Origin: Acidobacteriota bacterium
GTDB lineage: Bacteria > Acidobacteriota > UBA4820 > DSQY01
Assembly: GCA_021814085.1 (NCBI GenBank)
Contig: JAKAJA010000011.1
Coordinates: 1-15,916, forward strand
Length of the DNA: 15,916 nucleotides
Direction of reading: 5' to 3'
Below, piece after piece: positions 7,776 through 15,785 of the stretch. How positions within the stretch are numbered: the stretch's first letter is position 1; the number at the start of each line of letters is the position of its first letter. The notes under the pieces were generated by a model. The model was not told the DNA's origin. It made no database searches and saw only the letters and a list, made by a program, of their open reading frames with translations. Made by a program: the position numbers and the translations under genes.

Positions 7776-10700
7776 CTACTTCTCGTCGCCCAGGAGGCTC
7801 TTGGCCAGGGCATCCAGATCGGGGACCGCGCCCATCCTCTGGCTTAGGATGGCCGGCGTCAGACCGAGCTTGGGGAGCAGCGGCGCCGCGCACTCGCGTA
7901 CGGACGCGTTGGCCGCGGGGTGGCGCAGGGCCTCGGCGGCCAGGGCCGCTCCAGAAGCCCCCCCCCGAAGGGCCGCGAAGCCCAAGACGGCGCAGAGGAG
8001 ACCCTCCGACTCGCCGTGTTCGCGGGCCTGCCTGAGGGACTGCCGAAGGTGGCTCCGAGCTTCATCCTTGTCCCCGAGGTCGATCTCCACGAAGGCGAGG
8101 TTGGTTCGGGCCCAGAGGGCCGCCATATGGAGGCCGATGGCCTCCGCGAGGGCCAGGGATTCCTGAAAGCACTCCCGGGCTCCGCCCAGATCCCCCTGGT
8201 GTTTCAGTACCTCGCCCAGCCCGTCCAGCGCCGCCGCAAGGCGGTCCCGCGATCCCGTCTCGATCGCCTGGGCGCGGCTCTCCTCCATGTGGGCCCGGGC
8301 CGTTTCCAAGTCTCCCGCAGAGCGGGCCACGGATCCGAGCCGGTGCAGGCAATCCATGACCTGGACCGAGTCGCTGGTCTGGCGGGCGAGGATGAGAGCG
8401 GCCTCCAGGTGCTCGGTGGCGGTTTCCTGGTCTCCAGACCTCCAGGCCACTTCTCCCAGGCCGAAGAGGGCCCGGCCCTGCGCCACCTGGTCCTCCAGGT
8501 CCGCCGTGTCCAAGCTCTCCTCGAAGCGCCGCCGCGCGCTCTCCAACTCACCCTGGCTCAGGGCCACCTGGGCCATGTGGTAGAGGACCTCGGCGCGGAG
8601 CCGTGAGTCCTCGGGCCTGGACGCCTTTGCCATGGCCGCCGCGAGGTTCTCCTTGGCCTTGGGATAATCACCGAGCTTCCAGAGGGCCTCCGCCAGGTGG
8701 AGGCGGACGGATGCCTCCTGCGCGTCTGACGCGCCACCCTCGCGGAGGAGAGACAGTGCCCGGTCCAGAAACCCCCGGGCGTCCTCGAAGGCGCTCACCT
8801 GGATGGCCTGCTCCCCCGCCCGCGTCATGTAGCGCGCCGCCTCGGCGCTCTCGCCCGCGCGGTGGTAGTGTTCTCCGATGGCCGCCGCCCATTCGCTCGA
8901 GCGCCCGCGGAACCGCTCCGCCAGCCATTGGGCCGCCTGGGCGCTGTAGGCACGCTGGAGCCGCTTGGGAACCGCCTCCAGGACCACCTCCTTCAAGATG
9001 TTGCTGGTGAAGGAGAATTCCCGGACCCCGGATAGGATGGACACCTCCTTCGCCTCCACGAGCCCCCGCCGGACAAGGCTTTCCAGTGCGCCAGCCACCT
9101 CCACCGCCGCACCGTCCGCGGCGGCCAGGGCCTCGGCGGCCCCGTCCCAGAAAGTGCGCCCTACCACCGAGGCGCGCTGGAGCACCGTCCGTTCCACGGG
9201 ATGGAGCCCCTCGAGGCGCGCCTGGATCAGCCCCGCGAGAGTCGTGGGGACGTGGAGGGCCGTGAGGCGCGCCAGGTCTACCCGCCACTGGGATTCTCCT
9301 GGCATGACCACCCCGTCTTCCACAAGGACTTGGACGAGTTCCTCGATGTAGAGCGGGTTGCCTTCAGCCCTCTCCACGATGAGGTCCCTCAGTGTGGTTG
9401 GGACGTCCGGCACCCGGCTGAGGATCTCGTCCACCAGGGCGGCGCTCTCCTGCCTGGAGAGCGGTTCGAGCTCCAGTCGCGTGTGGGCGGGAAAGCCGGT
9501 ACCCCAGCGCGGGGCCCTCTCGAGAAGTTCCTGCCGCCCCAGGCAGAGGGCGACGAGGTGCATGCGCGGGCTCTCCCTGAAGAGGCCGGAGAGGGCGGCG
9601 ATGGACCCCTCGTCCGCCCACTGGAGGTCCGACAGTTCCAGAACCACCGGGGCCCTGCGCGCCGCCGCCATGAAATAAAGCCCCATGTGGTGGACCAGGT
9701 TTTCCCTGAAGCGCTCCGTCCCGTGGCCGAGGGTCGAAGTGAGGGGCCCCTCCTCCACGCTCCCCAGCCAGCGAGACAGGAACTGCACCGTCTCCATGGC
9801 CTGGACGCCCCAGGGCGTGGAGGCATCCGGAGCCATGGCGAGGGTGACCCGGCCGCGCAAGACATCCACCCCCTCGCCGGGCCTGACGTTGAAGTGTTCG
9901 GCGAAGAGGGATCGGACGACGGAATAGGGCTGGCGCGTCGCCTCCTGGGTGGCGCTGCCGGCCATACGGGTGAAGGGGAGACGCTCCGCGGAAAGCCACC
10001 GGTTGAACTCGTCCAGTAGGCGGCCCTTGCCGAGCCCCGGGGCGCCGAGCACCGTCACGACCTGGGTCTTCCCCTCGCGGCCCGCCGTGAGGAACGCCCG
10101 CTTGAGGACCTCCAGCTCCACCTGCCTGAACGTCCTGCCCGAGGCCTCCCGCGGTGCTCCGCCCCGGGGTCCGGCGCGGGGCCGCTTCACGATGTAGGTC
10201 TCTAGGGGGGCCTTTCGTTCCAGGACCTGCACGGACGTGTGTGCCTCCAGCTCGAAGGCCTCCCGCACGTGCCGGTAGGTGTCCTGGGAGATGAGAATCC
10301 GGCCGGCCGGCGCCGCCCGCTCGAGGCGGCCGGCCAGGATGATGGGCGATCCCGAGGCCGCGAGCCGCCCCGTGGCGCGGTCGGGGCTGAGGAGGACGTG
10401 GCCGGTGGTGACGCCGATTTGCATGGGGAGACTCGCCCCCGCCCGATCCCCGAGGACGTCTCCCAGGGTGGCCTGCATCTCCACGGCGGCCCGCACCGCC
10501 CGCTCGGCGTCGTCCTCCCGCGCCACATCCGCGCCCCAGAGGACAAGGGCCGTATCGGCCGCCCTGTTCTCGATCCGCCCGCCGAGCCGCTGTACAACAC
10601 CCTCGAGGCGGCCCCAGAGGCGTTCGAGGGCCTCCCCCGAGGACTCGGGATCCTCCTCCGCCATGTACTCCGCGAGTTCGGCGAGGTTCACGTGGAGAAC

Positions 10701-11693
10701 CGTGACGAGCTTGCGGCGCTCGCTGGGTGTGGCCTGCGAGTCCGATTTGGTCCGCTCTTCTGGTGACGCCGGCGGGGCTCCACCCGAAGGTTCGCGGTGC
10801 TCACCCCGCGGCCTGGGAACCATGTCCTCGGGCCTGAAGGTCGGGGATGTGGCGTCGGGGCCCGAAAGCCCAACCGCCTGGGCCGCCGCCCGGGAGAATT
10901 CGGAGGCGCTCCCGTAACGGTCGGACGGCGACTTCCCCATGGCCTTCTCGAGGACGGCGTCCAGGGCGGGCGGCAGGGCGGGATCGATGGCCGAGGCCCT
11001 GGGGACGGGGCGGTTCACGTGGGCCATGGCCACGACCACGGGGTGCTCCCCCACGAAGGGCAGGCGGCCCGTGATCATCTCGAAGAGGACCACGCCGAGG
11101 GAGTAGATGTCCGCGCGCTGGTCCAGGTCCCCACGGCCCATGGCCTGTTCAGGGGACATGTAGGACGGCGTGCCGAGGACCGTGCCCGGAAGGGTGAGAT
11201 TCACGTCGGCCTGCTGGTCAGGCACCGAGACGCGCGCCAGGCCGAAGTCCGCGAGGAAGGCGTTGCCGTCCCCGTCGATCATGATATTGGAGGGCTTGAT
11301 GTCCCGGTGGATGACCCCCTGCCGGTGCGCATAGTCCAGGGCCGATGCCACCTGGCCGAGGACGTGGATCGCGGTCCGCAACGGGAGGCACCCCCTGCGG
11401 AGGATGTCCTTGAGCGTACCGCAATCCAGATACCGCATGACGATGTAGGGGGTCTGGTGGGTGCCGTCGAAATCGTAGACGGGCAGCAGGTGGGGGTGCT
11501 CGAGCTTGGCGATGAGGCGGGCTTCGCGCTGGAAACGGGAGAGGGTGTCGGGGTCGTTAACGAATGAGGCCCGCATGACCTTGATGGCTACGATGCGGTC
11601 CGTGGCCGCGTGGTAGGCCCGGTACACCGTGGCCATACCTCCACGGCCGACCTCCTCCTGGATGTCGTACGGACCCAGCTTCGTCCCTACCAT
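7776..11693 (-). CDS. Ser/Thr kinase - degenerate cyclase-like - AAA ATPase - TPR fusion protein
   Basis: This 1305-residue, probably cytoplasmic signalling protein carries four parts. (1) A Hanks-type kinase domain (about 8-275): glycine loop GRGGMATV (16-23), Lys38, HRDIKPSN (129-136), DFG (149-151) and SPE (180-182), apparently active. (2) A linker, then a class III nucleotide-cyclase-like domain (about 327-500): RKLVTVLHVNLAEL, DDAERAVRAAVEMQ, PAGRILISQDTYRHV. The first metal Asp is Asn336 and the catalytic Asn is Ile452, so it is probably not a cyclase. (3) A STAND/AAA-type ATPase (about 520-900): GAPGLGKGR (550-558), in which Gly replaces the usual Ser/Thr after Lys, and VVLELSDLQWAD. 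(4) At least six TPRs to near the C terminus. ATG 11693 was chosen over a TTG at 11810: the kinase domain begins right after it (VGTKLGPYDI), a promoter lies just upstream, and the longer frame would run into a repeat. Substrates are unknown. Confidence 0.9.
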   Translation of the reverse strand: MVGTKLGPYDIQEEVGRGGMATVYRAYHAATDRIVAIKVMRASFVNDPDTLSRFQREARLIAKLEHPHLLPVYDFDGTHQTPYIVMRYLDCGTLKDILRRGCLPLRTAIHVLGQVASALDYAHRQGVIHRDIKPSNIMIDGDGNAFLADFGLARVSVPDQQADVNLTLPGTVLGTPSYMSPEQAMGRGDLDQRADIYSLGVVLFEMITGRLPFVGEHPVVVAMAHVNRPVPRASAIDPALPPALDAVLEKAMGKSPSDRYGSASEFSRAAAQAVGLSGPDATSPTFRPEDMVPRPRGEHREPSGGAPPASPEERTKSDSQATPSERRKLVTVLHVNLAELAEYMAEEDPESSGEALERLWGRLEGVVQRLGGRIENRAADTALVLWGADVAREDDAERAVRAAVEMQATLGDVLGDRAGASLPMQIGVTTGHVLLSPDRATGRLAASGSPIILAGRLERAAPAGRILISQDTYRHVREAFELEAHTSVQVLERKAPLETYIVKRPRAGPRGGAPREASGRTFRQVELEVLKRAFLTAGREGKTQVVTVLGAPGLGKGRLLDEFNRWLSAERLPFTRMAGSATQEATRQPYSVVRSLFAEHFNVRPGEGVDVLRGRVTLAMAPDASTPWGVQAMETVQFLSRWLGSVEEGPLTSTLGHGTERFRENLVHHMGLYFMAAARRAPVVLELSDLQWADEGSIAALSGLFRESPRMHLVALCLGRQELLERAPRWGTGFPAHTRLELEPLSRQESAALVDEILSRVPDVPTTLRDLIVERAEGNPLYIEELVQVLVEDGVVMPGESQWRVDLARLTALHVPTTLAGLIQARLEGLHPVERTVLQRASVVGRTFWDGAAEALAAADGAAVEVAGALESLVRRGLVEAKEVSILSGVREFSFTSNILKEVVLEAVPKRLQRAYSAQAAQWLAERFRGRSSEWAAAIGEHYHRAGESAEAARYMTRAGEQAIQVSAFEDARGFLDRALSLLREGGASDAQEASVRLHLAEALWKLGDYPKAKENLAAAMAKASRPEDSRLRAEVLYHMAQVALSQGELESARRRFEESLDTADLEDQVAQGRALFGLGEVAWRSGDQETATEHLEAALILARQTSDSVQVMDCLHRLGSVARSAGDLETARAHMEESRAQAIETGSRDRLAAALDGLGEVLKHQGDLGGARECFQESLALAEAIGLHMAALWARTNLAFVEIDLGDKDEARSHLRQSLRQAREHGESEGLLCAVLGFAALRGGASGAALAAEALRHPAANASVRECAAPLLPKLGLTPAILSQRMGAVPDLDALAKSLLGDEK

Positions 11694-11713
11694 GTCTTCT
11701 TCGTCCTGCCCAC

Positions 11714-11742
11714 AATGTAGAGCCCATCTCAAAATTGGGCAA
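11714..11742 (-). promoter_or_regulatory. Sigma70-like promoter for the kinase-ATPase-TPR gene
   Basis: On the minus strand, TTGCCC (complement of 11737-11742) and TACATT (complement of 11714-11719) are separated by exactly 17 bases. Each matches its consensus at four of six positions. The predicted start of transcription is near 11706, leaving a short leader before ATG 11693. It lies between the repeat copy and the gene. Confidence 0.42.
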
Positions 11743-11800
11743 GGTCGCGACGGGGGCCAGCCGGGGCGTGAGGGCCCCAGTTGGCCGCCAGGGGGTTCGC

Positions 11801-11895
11801 CTGATACCAACTTGCCGTCCGTCGTTTACGTTTCGTAGGCGAGGATACGCATCCTCGCCGCGGCCGGGATGTGTATCCCGGCCCACAGGAAAGAG
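11801..11895 (+). repeat. Dispersed two-hairpin repeat, copy 2
   Basis: This is the better-preserved copy, oriented opposite to copy 1. It has two successive perfect 9-bp stems with 4-base loops: GGCGAGGAT-acgc-ATCCTCGCC (11838-11859) and GGCCGGGAT-gtgt-ATCCCGGCC (11862-11883). An outer perfect 11-bp inverted repeat, ACCAACTTGCC (11806-11816) and GGCAAGTTGGT (11915-11925), encloses both hairpins and defines a 120-base unit like a miniature inverted-repeat element. Only the left half of that outer pair is recognisable in copy 1. Confidence 0.85.
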
Positions 11896-12044
11896 TGATT
11901 GCTCTAGCATGGAAGGCAAGTTGGTTTGAGACCCACCAGGGATTCGAGGTGCGGGTTGGGGAGTCGTTCTGAAACGGTGCTGAGCTTCGAATTTCCTTCT
12001 TGTCCTGCCCTTTTGACCTTCTCCCTTTCTCCCCTTCTCCCGCT

Positions 12045-15000
12045 CTATCTCTTTGCGGCTTTCCGCGCGATGAGGAAGAATCCCCGGGCGGAAGCATCCT
12101 TCTCAAGGACCGCGAGGTTGGCCTCTCCCGCGGCGGCCTTTCCGGATGCGAGCTCCAGCTCGCCCTGGTGCAGTCTCACCTTGAGGAGAAGGTCCTGCCT
12201 GCCCACCCCGCCCGCTTCGAGGAAGAGGGCGGCAAAATCTTTGCGGGCTCCCGTGGGATCACCGGCGGCAGCCCGGGCGCGGGCCGCCGTAATGCCGACC
12301 GTGAGGGAGAGTCCCTTGTCCTGACCCGACCGCGCAAGCTCCACGGCGCGGGCCGCCGCCTTCTTTGCTTCCGCTCCCTTTCCCCGAACGAGAAGGATTC
12401 GGGCGATGAGGTCCCAGGCGAGCGCCGTGTTGGCGTCGTCCTTCTCCTCTTCGAACGCCTTGAGCGCCTCCCGGGCCGCGAGCTCGGACGGCGCCGTCTG
12501 GCCCTGCTCGAACTGGAGGTTCGCCAGGGCGAGGCGGCTCTGCGCGGCCGTCCCTTTCTCGCCCAGTTGGTCCCTCAGGGACAGTGCTTCCTCGTAGGCC
12601 TTGCGCGCCTCATCGAACCGGACCCCTGCCAGATGGACCTCCCCCAGGCCAAAGAGGGCATAGGCTGCGCCGCTTTTCTCGCTGGTCTTTCTGAAGAGGG
12701 CGAGGGACTCTTCGTAGCGGTCTCGCGCTCCGGCCAGGTCTGCCTCGTCCACCTCGATCTCGCCGAGGGCGCAGAGGGTGTAGGCGGAGGCGCTCTGGTC
12801 CCCTATCTCCCTGCTCAGGGCGAGGGCCTCCTCGTGCCGCCGCCGCGCCCCCGCCACGTCCCCCTGGAGGAGCATCACGTTCCCCAGGTTGCTCGAGACC
12901 CGCGCGGCGGAGCTCTTGTCGTCGATGTCCCGGAAAACCTTCAGGCATTCCGTGTAATCGGCGGCGGCCGATTTGAGATCACCCTGGTCGTAGGCCACGT
13001 TGGCCAGGGAGTTGAGGATCATGGCCGTGCCCCGTTGGTTGCCGATCTCACGGTACGTGGCCAGGAGTTTTTCACCGGATGCCCTGGCTCCGTTGAGGTC
13101 ACCCTTGGAGTAGAGGATGAAGAGGAAAACCGACTGGGCATGGGCCACACCCTCCCGGTCGCCCAGGGCGTCGAAGATCTTCCTCGCCCCCTCCGCGGCG
13201 CTCATGGCTTTCTGAGGTTCCCCGAGCTTGCGCCAGGCCCTTGCCTGGAAGAGCTTCGCCTCCGCCAGGAGCCCCCGGGCCCCCACGGCCTCGCTGGCCT
13301 TCCCGGCCGACTCCGAGGCCGCCAGCATGTGTTTCCAGTCGGCGAGGGACTGGGCCGCCTCCGCTTCCGCAAGGTCCACCCTCGGGTCCTTGGAGGCGGG
13401 CGCGGCCAGCTTTCGCATCTCGGCCACGGTGGCGAGCGCCTCTTTGCCCTTGCCTCCCTTGGACTGGACGCCCGCGAGCTGAATGCCGTAATCGAGATTG
13501 TCGGGGAAATAGCCCCAGAGCGCGCGGAAACAGCCTTCTGCCTTGTCCCACTCCCCGGCGGTCACGCGGTAGCGGCCCTCCACCAGCAGCCGCCCTTCCT
13601 TGGGCAGGGGCGCGGAGAGATCGAAGGCCCTCTTGGCTTCCTCCTTGGCCCGCTGGTCGTAGCCCAGGTTGGACCATGTGGTGGAGAGGTAGGCGTGGAT
13701 CAGCGCGTTGGAAGGCTCCGCCGCTGCCGCATCCCTGAAGAAGCGCAGGGCCTTGGGCGCGTCCATTTTTTGCAGGGCCTCGATGCCCTGGGCATAGAGC
13801 CGCGCGGCATCGGGGTCGGAGGGGATCATGGCCCTGGCCGCCTCGGCATCGCTCACGCTTACGGGCCCAGCACCCAACTTGGCCCTCAGGTCACCGCCCG
13901 CCTGGGAGGCGAGGTCGAAGAGCTTCTGCTCCGTCCCCGTCTCGGCCAGGGAGGCCAGGGTCTCTCCCCTGGACGTGTCTTGGAGGCGCACGTCGAGCCG
14001 GAGGGCGCCGCCCGAGGAGGGCAGGGCGATGAATGACCCGATGACCACGTAGTCAGCGCCGATGTTGGCGCGGACCTTCGCGAGGGTGTCGGGAGCGAGG
14101 GTGTCCTCCTCGCCCACGCCGAGATCTCGCTTGGCCCTGGAGACGGTCTCTCCGGAAATCGTTCGCAGGTGGCCTCCCGCGGCCATTTCCGTTGAGAGCA
14201 TTTCCGCCAGGGCCGTGGAGAGCCACGCCGCCTCGGGCCGCCCCGAGAGGTTCTTGAACCCGAGCACGGCGACGGAACGCCGCGATCCCGCGTGTCCCGC
14301 CGATCCGCCGTGAGATCCTCCGCTCCCCAACTTCATCCAGAACGGGATGGCGGCCGCGATCAGAACGAGGGTCACCGCGGCGGTGACCCACATCCAGGTC
14401 TTCCGTGGCTTCGATTCCCCCGCCGCCTCGTCGAGCGCCTTCAGCAGGGCGCGGCCATCGGCGTACCTCTCCTGGGGGTCCTGCGAAAGGCACTTCAGGA
14501 CGATGGGCTCCCACGCCCTTCCCAGCCTGGCCCCCCGGAGGTCCGGCGAGATGTCCCCTTTTCGCAGCCGCTGAAGAACCGAGGCGAGGGACACGTCTCC
14601 CGAGAAGGGCCTGTGTCCCGTGAGGACTTCGCACATGACCACGCCGAAGGCATAGATGTCCGTGGCGGGGCTTGTGGCGCCCCCCTGGAGCTGTTCGGGA
14701 GCCATGTAGGCGGGGGTCCCGGCGATCTCGCCCACGTTGGTCTTACCCGTGGTCTTGCCGGTGCGCGCCAGGCCGAAATCGGTCACCACGGCCCGCACAC
14801 CGTCCTCGGCGGGTTCGAGAACCACGTTGGCGCTCTTGAAATCCCGGTGGATGACCCCCGCGGCGTGGGCCGCCGCCAGAGCATCCGCCATCTGGTGGAG
14901 GAGGGGCACGGCGCGGGCAGCGCCGAGGGGCCCTTCGCGGTGCAAGAGGTCGGCCAGGGTCTCTCCCTGGAGGAGTTCCATCGTGAGAAAGGCCACACCC

Positions 15001-15392
15001 GGGGCGTCGGGAGACGATCCTTCGCGGTGCCAGCCCACGTCGAAGATGCGGCACACGTTCCGGTGGGTCACCTGGCGGGCGAGGGCGATCTCCTGCTTGA
15101 AACGCTCCAGGGCCTTGGGATCGCCCGCGATCTCGGGCCGGAGGGTCTTGAGGGCGATGCGGCCGCCGAGTTCCTGGTCCTCCGCCTCGTAAACCTCGCC
15201 CATGCCTCCCGCGGCGATGAAGCGTGTCACTCGGTAGCGCCCCGCCACCAGCCTGCCAACGGAGAAGGTCCTTCCCGCTCCGGCGACCCTCGCACCGGCG
15301 CCCGCGGGAAGTCCAACGGTAGGTTGGGAGAAGATGGAGTCGGGCTCCCCCAGCCTCAGGTTCCGCGTCGGCGGGTCTTCTCTGTCGCCCAT
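12045..15392 (-). CDS. Transmembrane Ser/Thr kinase with FlgO/TolB-like domain and TPR array
   Basis: This 1115-residue membrane-anchored receptor-type kinase has an N-terminal cytoplasmic kinase domain (about 50-320): AAGGMGEVY (60-68), Lys82, HRDFKSAN (182-189), DFG (205-207) and APE (231-233), all intact. One membrane helix follows (about 332-354, WMWVTAAVTLVLIAAAIPFW). After it comes a domain beginning RSVAVLGFKNLSG (about 372) through GADYVVIGSF (to about 454), like the FlgO/TolB N-terminal-like sensors often fused to such kinases. Ten or more TPRs (LANVAYDQGDLKSAAADY, LGNVMLLQGDVAGARRRHEEAL and similar) run to the C terminus. ATG 15392 was chosen because GAGGGGAGG lies about 11 bases upstream and an extended -10 promoter precedes it. 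Longer starts (ATG 15440, or 15569) would put the promoter and heptamer repeats into the protein. It is transcribed toward the second kinase gene, 351 bases away. The ligand and targets are unknown. Confidence 0.9.
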   Translation of the reverse strand: MGDREDPPTRNLRLGEPDSIFSQPTVGLPAGAGARVAGAGRTFSVGRLVAGRYRVTRFIAAGGMGEVYEAEDQELGGRIALKTLRPEIAGDPKALERFKQEIALARQVTHRNVCRIFDVGWHREGSSPDAPGVAFLTMELLQGETLADLLHREGPLGAARAVPLLHQMADALAAAHAAGVIHRDFKSANVVLEPAEDGVRAVVTDFGLARTGKTTGKTNVGEIAGTPAYMAPEQLQGGATSPATDIYAFGVVMCEVLTGHRPFSGDVSLASVLQRLRKGDISPDLRGARLGRAWEPIVLKCLSQDPQERYADGRALLKALDEAAGESKPRKTWMWVTAAVTLVLIAAAIPFWMKLGSGGSHGGSAGHAGSRRSVAVLGFKNLSGRPEAAWLSTALAEMLSTEMAAGGHLRTISGETVSRAKRDLGVGEEDTLAPDTLAKVRANIGADYVVIGSFIALPSSGGALRLDVRLQDTSRGETLASLAETGTEQKLFDLASQAGGDLRAKLGAGPVSVSDAEAARAMIPSDPDAARLYAQGIEALQKMDAPKALRFFRDAAAAEPSNALIHAYLSTTWSNLGYDQRAKEEAKRAFDLSAPLPKEGRLLVEGRYRVTAGEWDKAEGCFRALWGYFPDNLDYGIQLAGVQSKGGKGKEALATVAEMRKLAAPASKDPRVDLAEAEAAQSLADWKHMLAASESAGKASEAVGARGLLAEAKLFQARAWRKLGEPQKAMSAAEGARKIFDALGDREGVAHAQSVFLFILYSKGDLNGARASGEKLLATYREIGNQRGTAMILNSLANVAYDQGDLKSAAADYTECLKVFRDIDDKSSAARVSSNLGNVMLLQGDVAGARRRHEEALALSREIGDQSASAYTLCALGEIEVDEADLAGARDRYEESLALFRKTSEKSGAAYALFGLGEVHLAGVRFDEARKAYEEALSLRDQLGEKGTAAQSRLALANLQFEQGQTAPSELAAREALKAFEEEKDDANTALAWDLIARILLVRGKGAEAKKAAARAVELARSGQDKGLSLTVGITAARARAAAGDPTGARKDFAALFLEAGGVGRQDLLLKVRLHQGELELASGKAAAGEANLAVLEKDASARGFFLIARKAAKR

Positions 15393-15435
15393 TTCCCCGA
15401 GCGCCTCCCCTCGCCAACCGAAACAAGATGCCCTC

Positions 15436-15444
15436 ATCATAGCA
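15436..15444 (-). promoter_or_regulatory. Extended -10 promoter for the transmembrane kinase gene
   Basis: The minus strand reads TGCTATGAT, an extended -10 box (TGn followed by TATGAT). No good -35 is found at 17 bases. Initiation would fall near 15429, giving a leader of about 37 bases that contains the GGGGAGG ribosome site for ATG 15392. Confidence 0.38.
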
Positions 15445-15462
15445 AAGTGGGAGGGGAAAGTG

Positions 15463-15552
15463 CTGAGTCCTGAGTCCTGAGTTCTGAGTGCTGAGTGATG
15501 AGTGGCGAGACGTGAGCGTGAGCAGTGAGCAGTAAGCGGTGAGCAGTGAGCC
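15463..15552 (+). repeat. Degenerate tandem heptamer array 1 (CTGAGTN / GTGAGCA)
   Basis: Units read CTGAGTC, CTGAGTC, CTGAGTT, CTGAGTG, CTGAGTG, ATGAGTG, GCGAGAC, then GTGAGC and GTGAGCA-type units to 15552, about 13 in all. Period seven with drifting sequence resembles the short tandemly repeated heptamers (STRR) known from cyanobacteria. It starts about 20 bases upstream of the kinase promoter. Confidence 0.85.
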
Positions 15553-15583
15553 GGAATTTGCCTGCCCACGCATTTCCTTCCGC

Positions 15584-15625
15584 CTCACGCCTGACTCCTG
15601 ACCCCTGACTCCTAACCCGTGACGC
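15584..15625 (+). repeat. Degenerate tandem heptamer array 2 (CTGACTC)
   Basis: Six contiguous units: CTCACGC, CTGACTC, CTGACCC, CTGACTC, CTAACCC, GTGACGC. It has the same period as array 1 but the unit resembles its reverse complement. Confidence 0.8.
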
Positions 15626-15630
15626 CTACT

Positions 15631-15718
15631 CTGCCACTGCGAGAAGCGCAGCAACGAAGCAGTCCCGCCGTGAACATCGGGATTGCCGCGTCGGCCTTCG
15701 GCCTCCTCGCAATGACAG
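15631..15718. repeat. REP-like inverted repeat (TCATTGCGAGGAG class)
   Basis: The left arm 15631-15667 begins CTGCCACTGCGAGAAGCGCA. The complement of the right arm 15678-15718 begins CTGTCATTGCGAGGAGGCCG and ends GGCAATCCCG. The arms are imperfect reverse complements separated by about 10 bases. This matches the widespread intergenic repeat whose copies read TCATTGCGAGGAG...GCAATC. Confidence 0.8.
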
Positions 15719-15740
15719 ATGCCAGCCTTTCGCTCCATCT

Positions 15741-15761
15741 CCTCACTCCTCACTCCTCACT
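15741..15761 (+). repeat. Tandem heptamer array 3 (CCTCACT x3)
   Basis: Three exact CCTCACT units are followed by a diverged CCTTCCC. The array ends about 20 bases before the -10 box of the right-edge gene. Confidence 0.85.
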
Positions 15762-15779
15762 CCTTCCCGTCCCCTGCGC

Positions 15780-15785
15780 TATACT
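15780..15785 (+). promoter_or_regulatory. -10 box for the right-edge gene
   Basis: TATACT matches the -10 consensus at five of six positions. The region 17 bases upstream (15757-15762) lies in the heptamer array and is a poor -35, so the promoter may need an activator or another sigma factor. The predicted leader is about 45 bases. Confidence 0.35.

Larger units (their letters stand above)
11694..12044. other. Intergenic region between the two kinase genes
   Basis: This 351-base gap contains the promoter at 11714-11742, the two-hairpin repeat at 11801-11895 with its outer inverted repeat to 11925, and a purine/pyrimidine-biased stretch next to the upstream gene's stop (about 12007-12044, CT-rich on the + strand). 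No ordinary hairpin-plus-U-tract terminator was found for the upstream kinase gene. No small gene is supported. Confidence 0.55.

Noticed and set aside
7744..7776. Terminator GGGGCA...TGCCCC after the kinase-ATPase-TPR gene
   Set aside because: A six-base stem around a loop of about 21 bases with no U-tract is too weak to call.
11694..11810. Longer N terminus of the kinase-ATPase-TPR protein from TTG 11810
   Set aside because: The TTG lies in the outer inverted repeat of the dispersed element, the added residues are low-complexity, and the promoter would fall inside the coding region. ATG 11693 starts right at the kinase domain.
12000..14036. 678-residue open frame on the + strand
   Set aside because: It is antisense to the TPR region of the membrane kinase, which has clear family motifs. 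High GC content explains the open shadow frame. The same applies to long antisense frames at 50-964, 3270-4103 and 4792-6273.
15393..15569. Longer N terminus of the transmembrane kinase from 15569 or 15440
   Set aside because: The extension translates heptamer repeats. ATG 15440 has no ribosome site and lies within the extended -10 box, whereas ATG 15392 has GGGGAGG at good spacing.
15463..15768. Heptamer arrays as a CRISPR array
   Set aside because: Units are seven bases, contiguous and without unique spacers. No cas gene is nearby.
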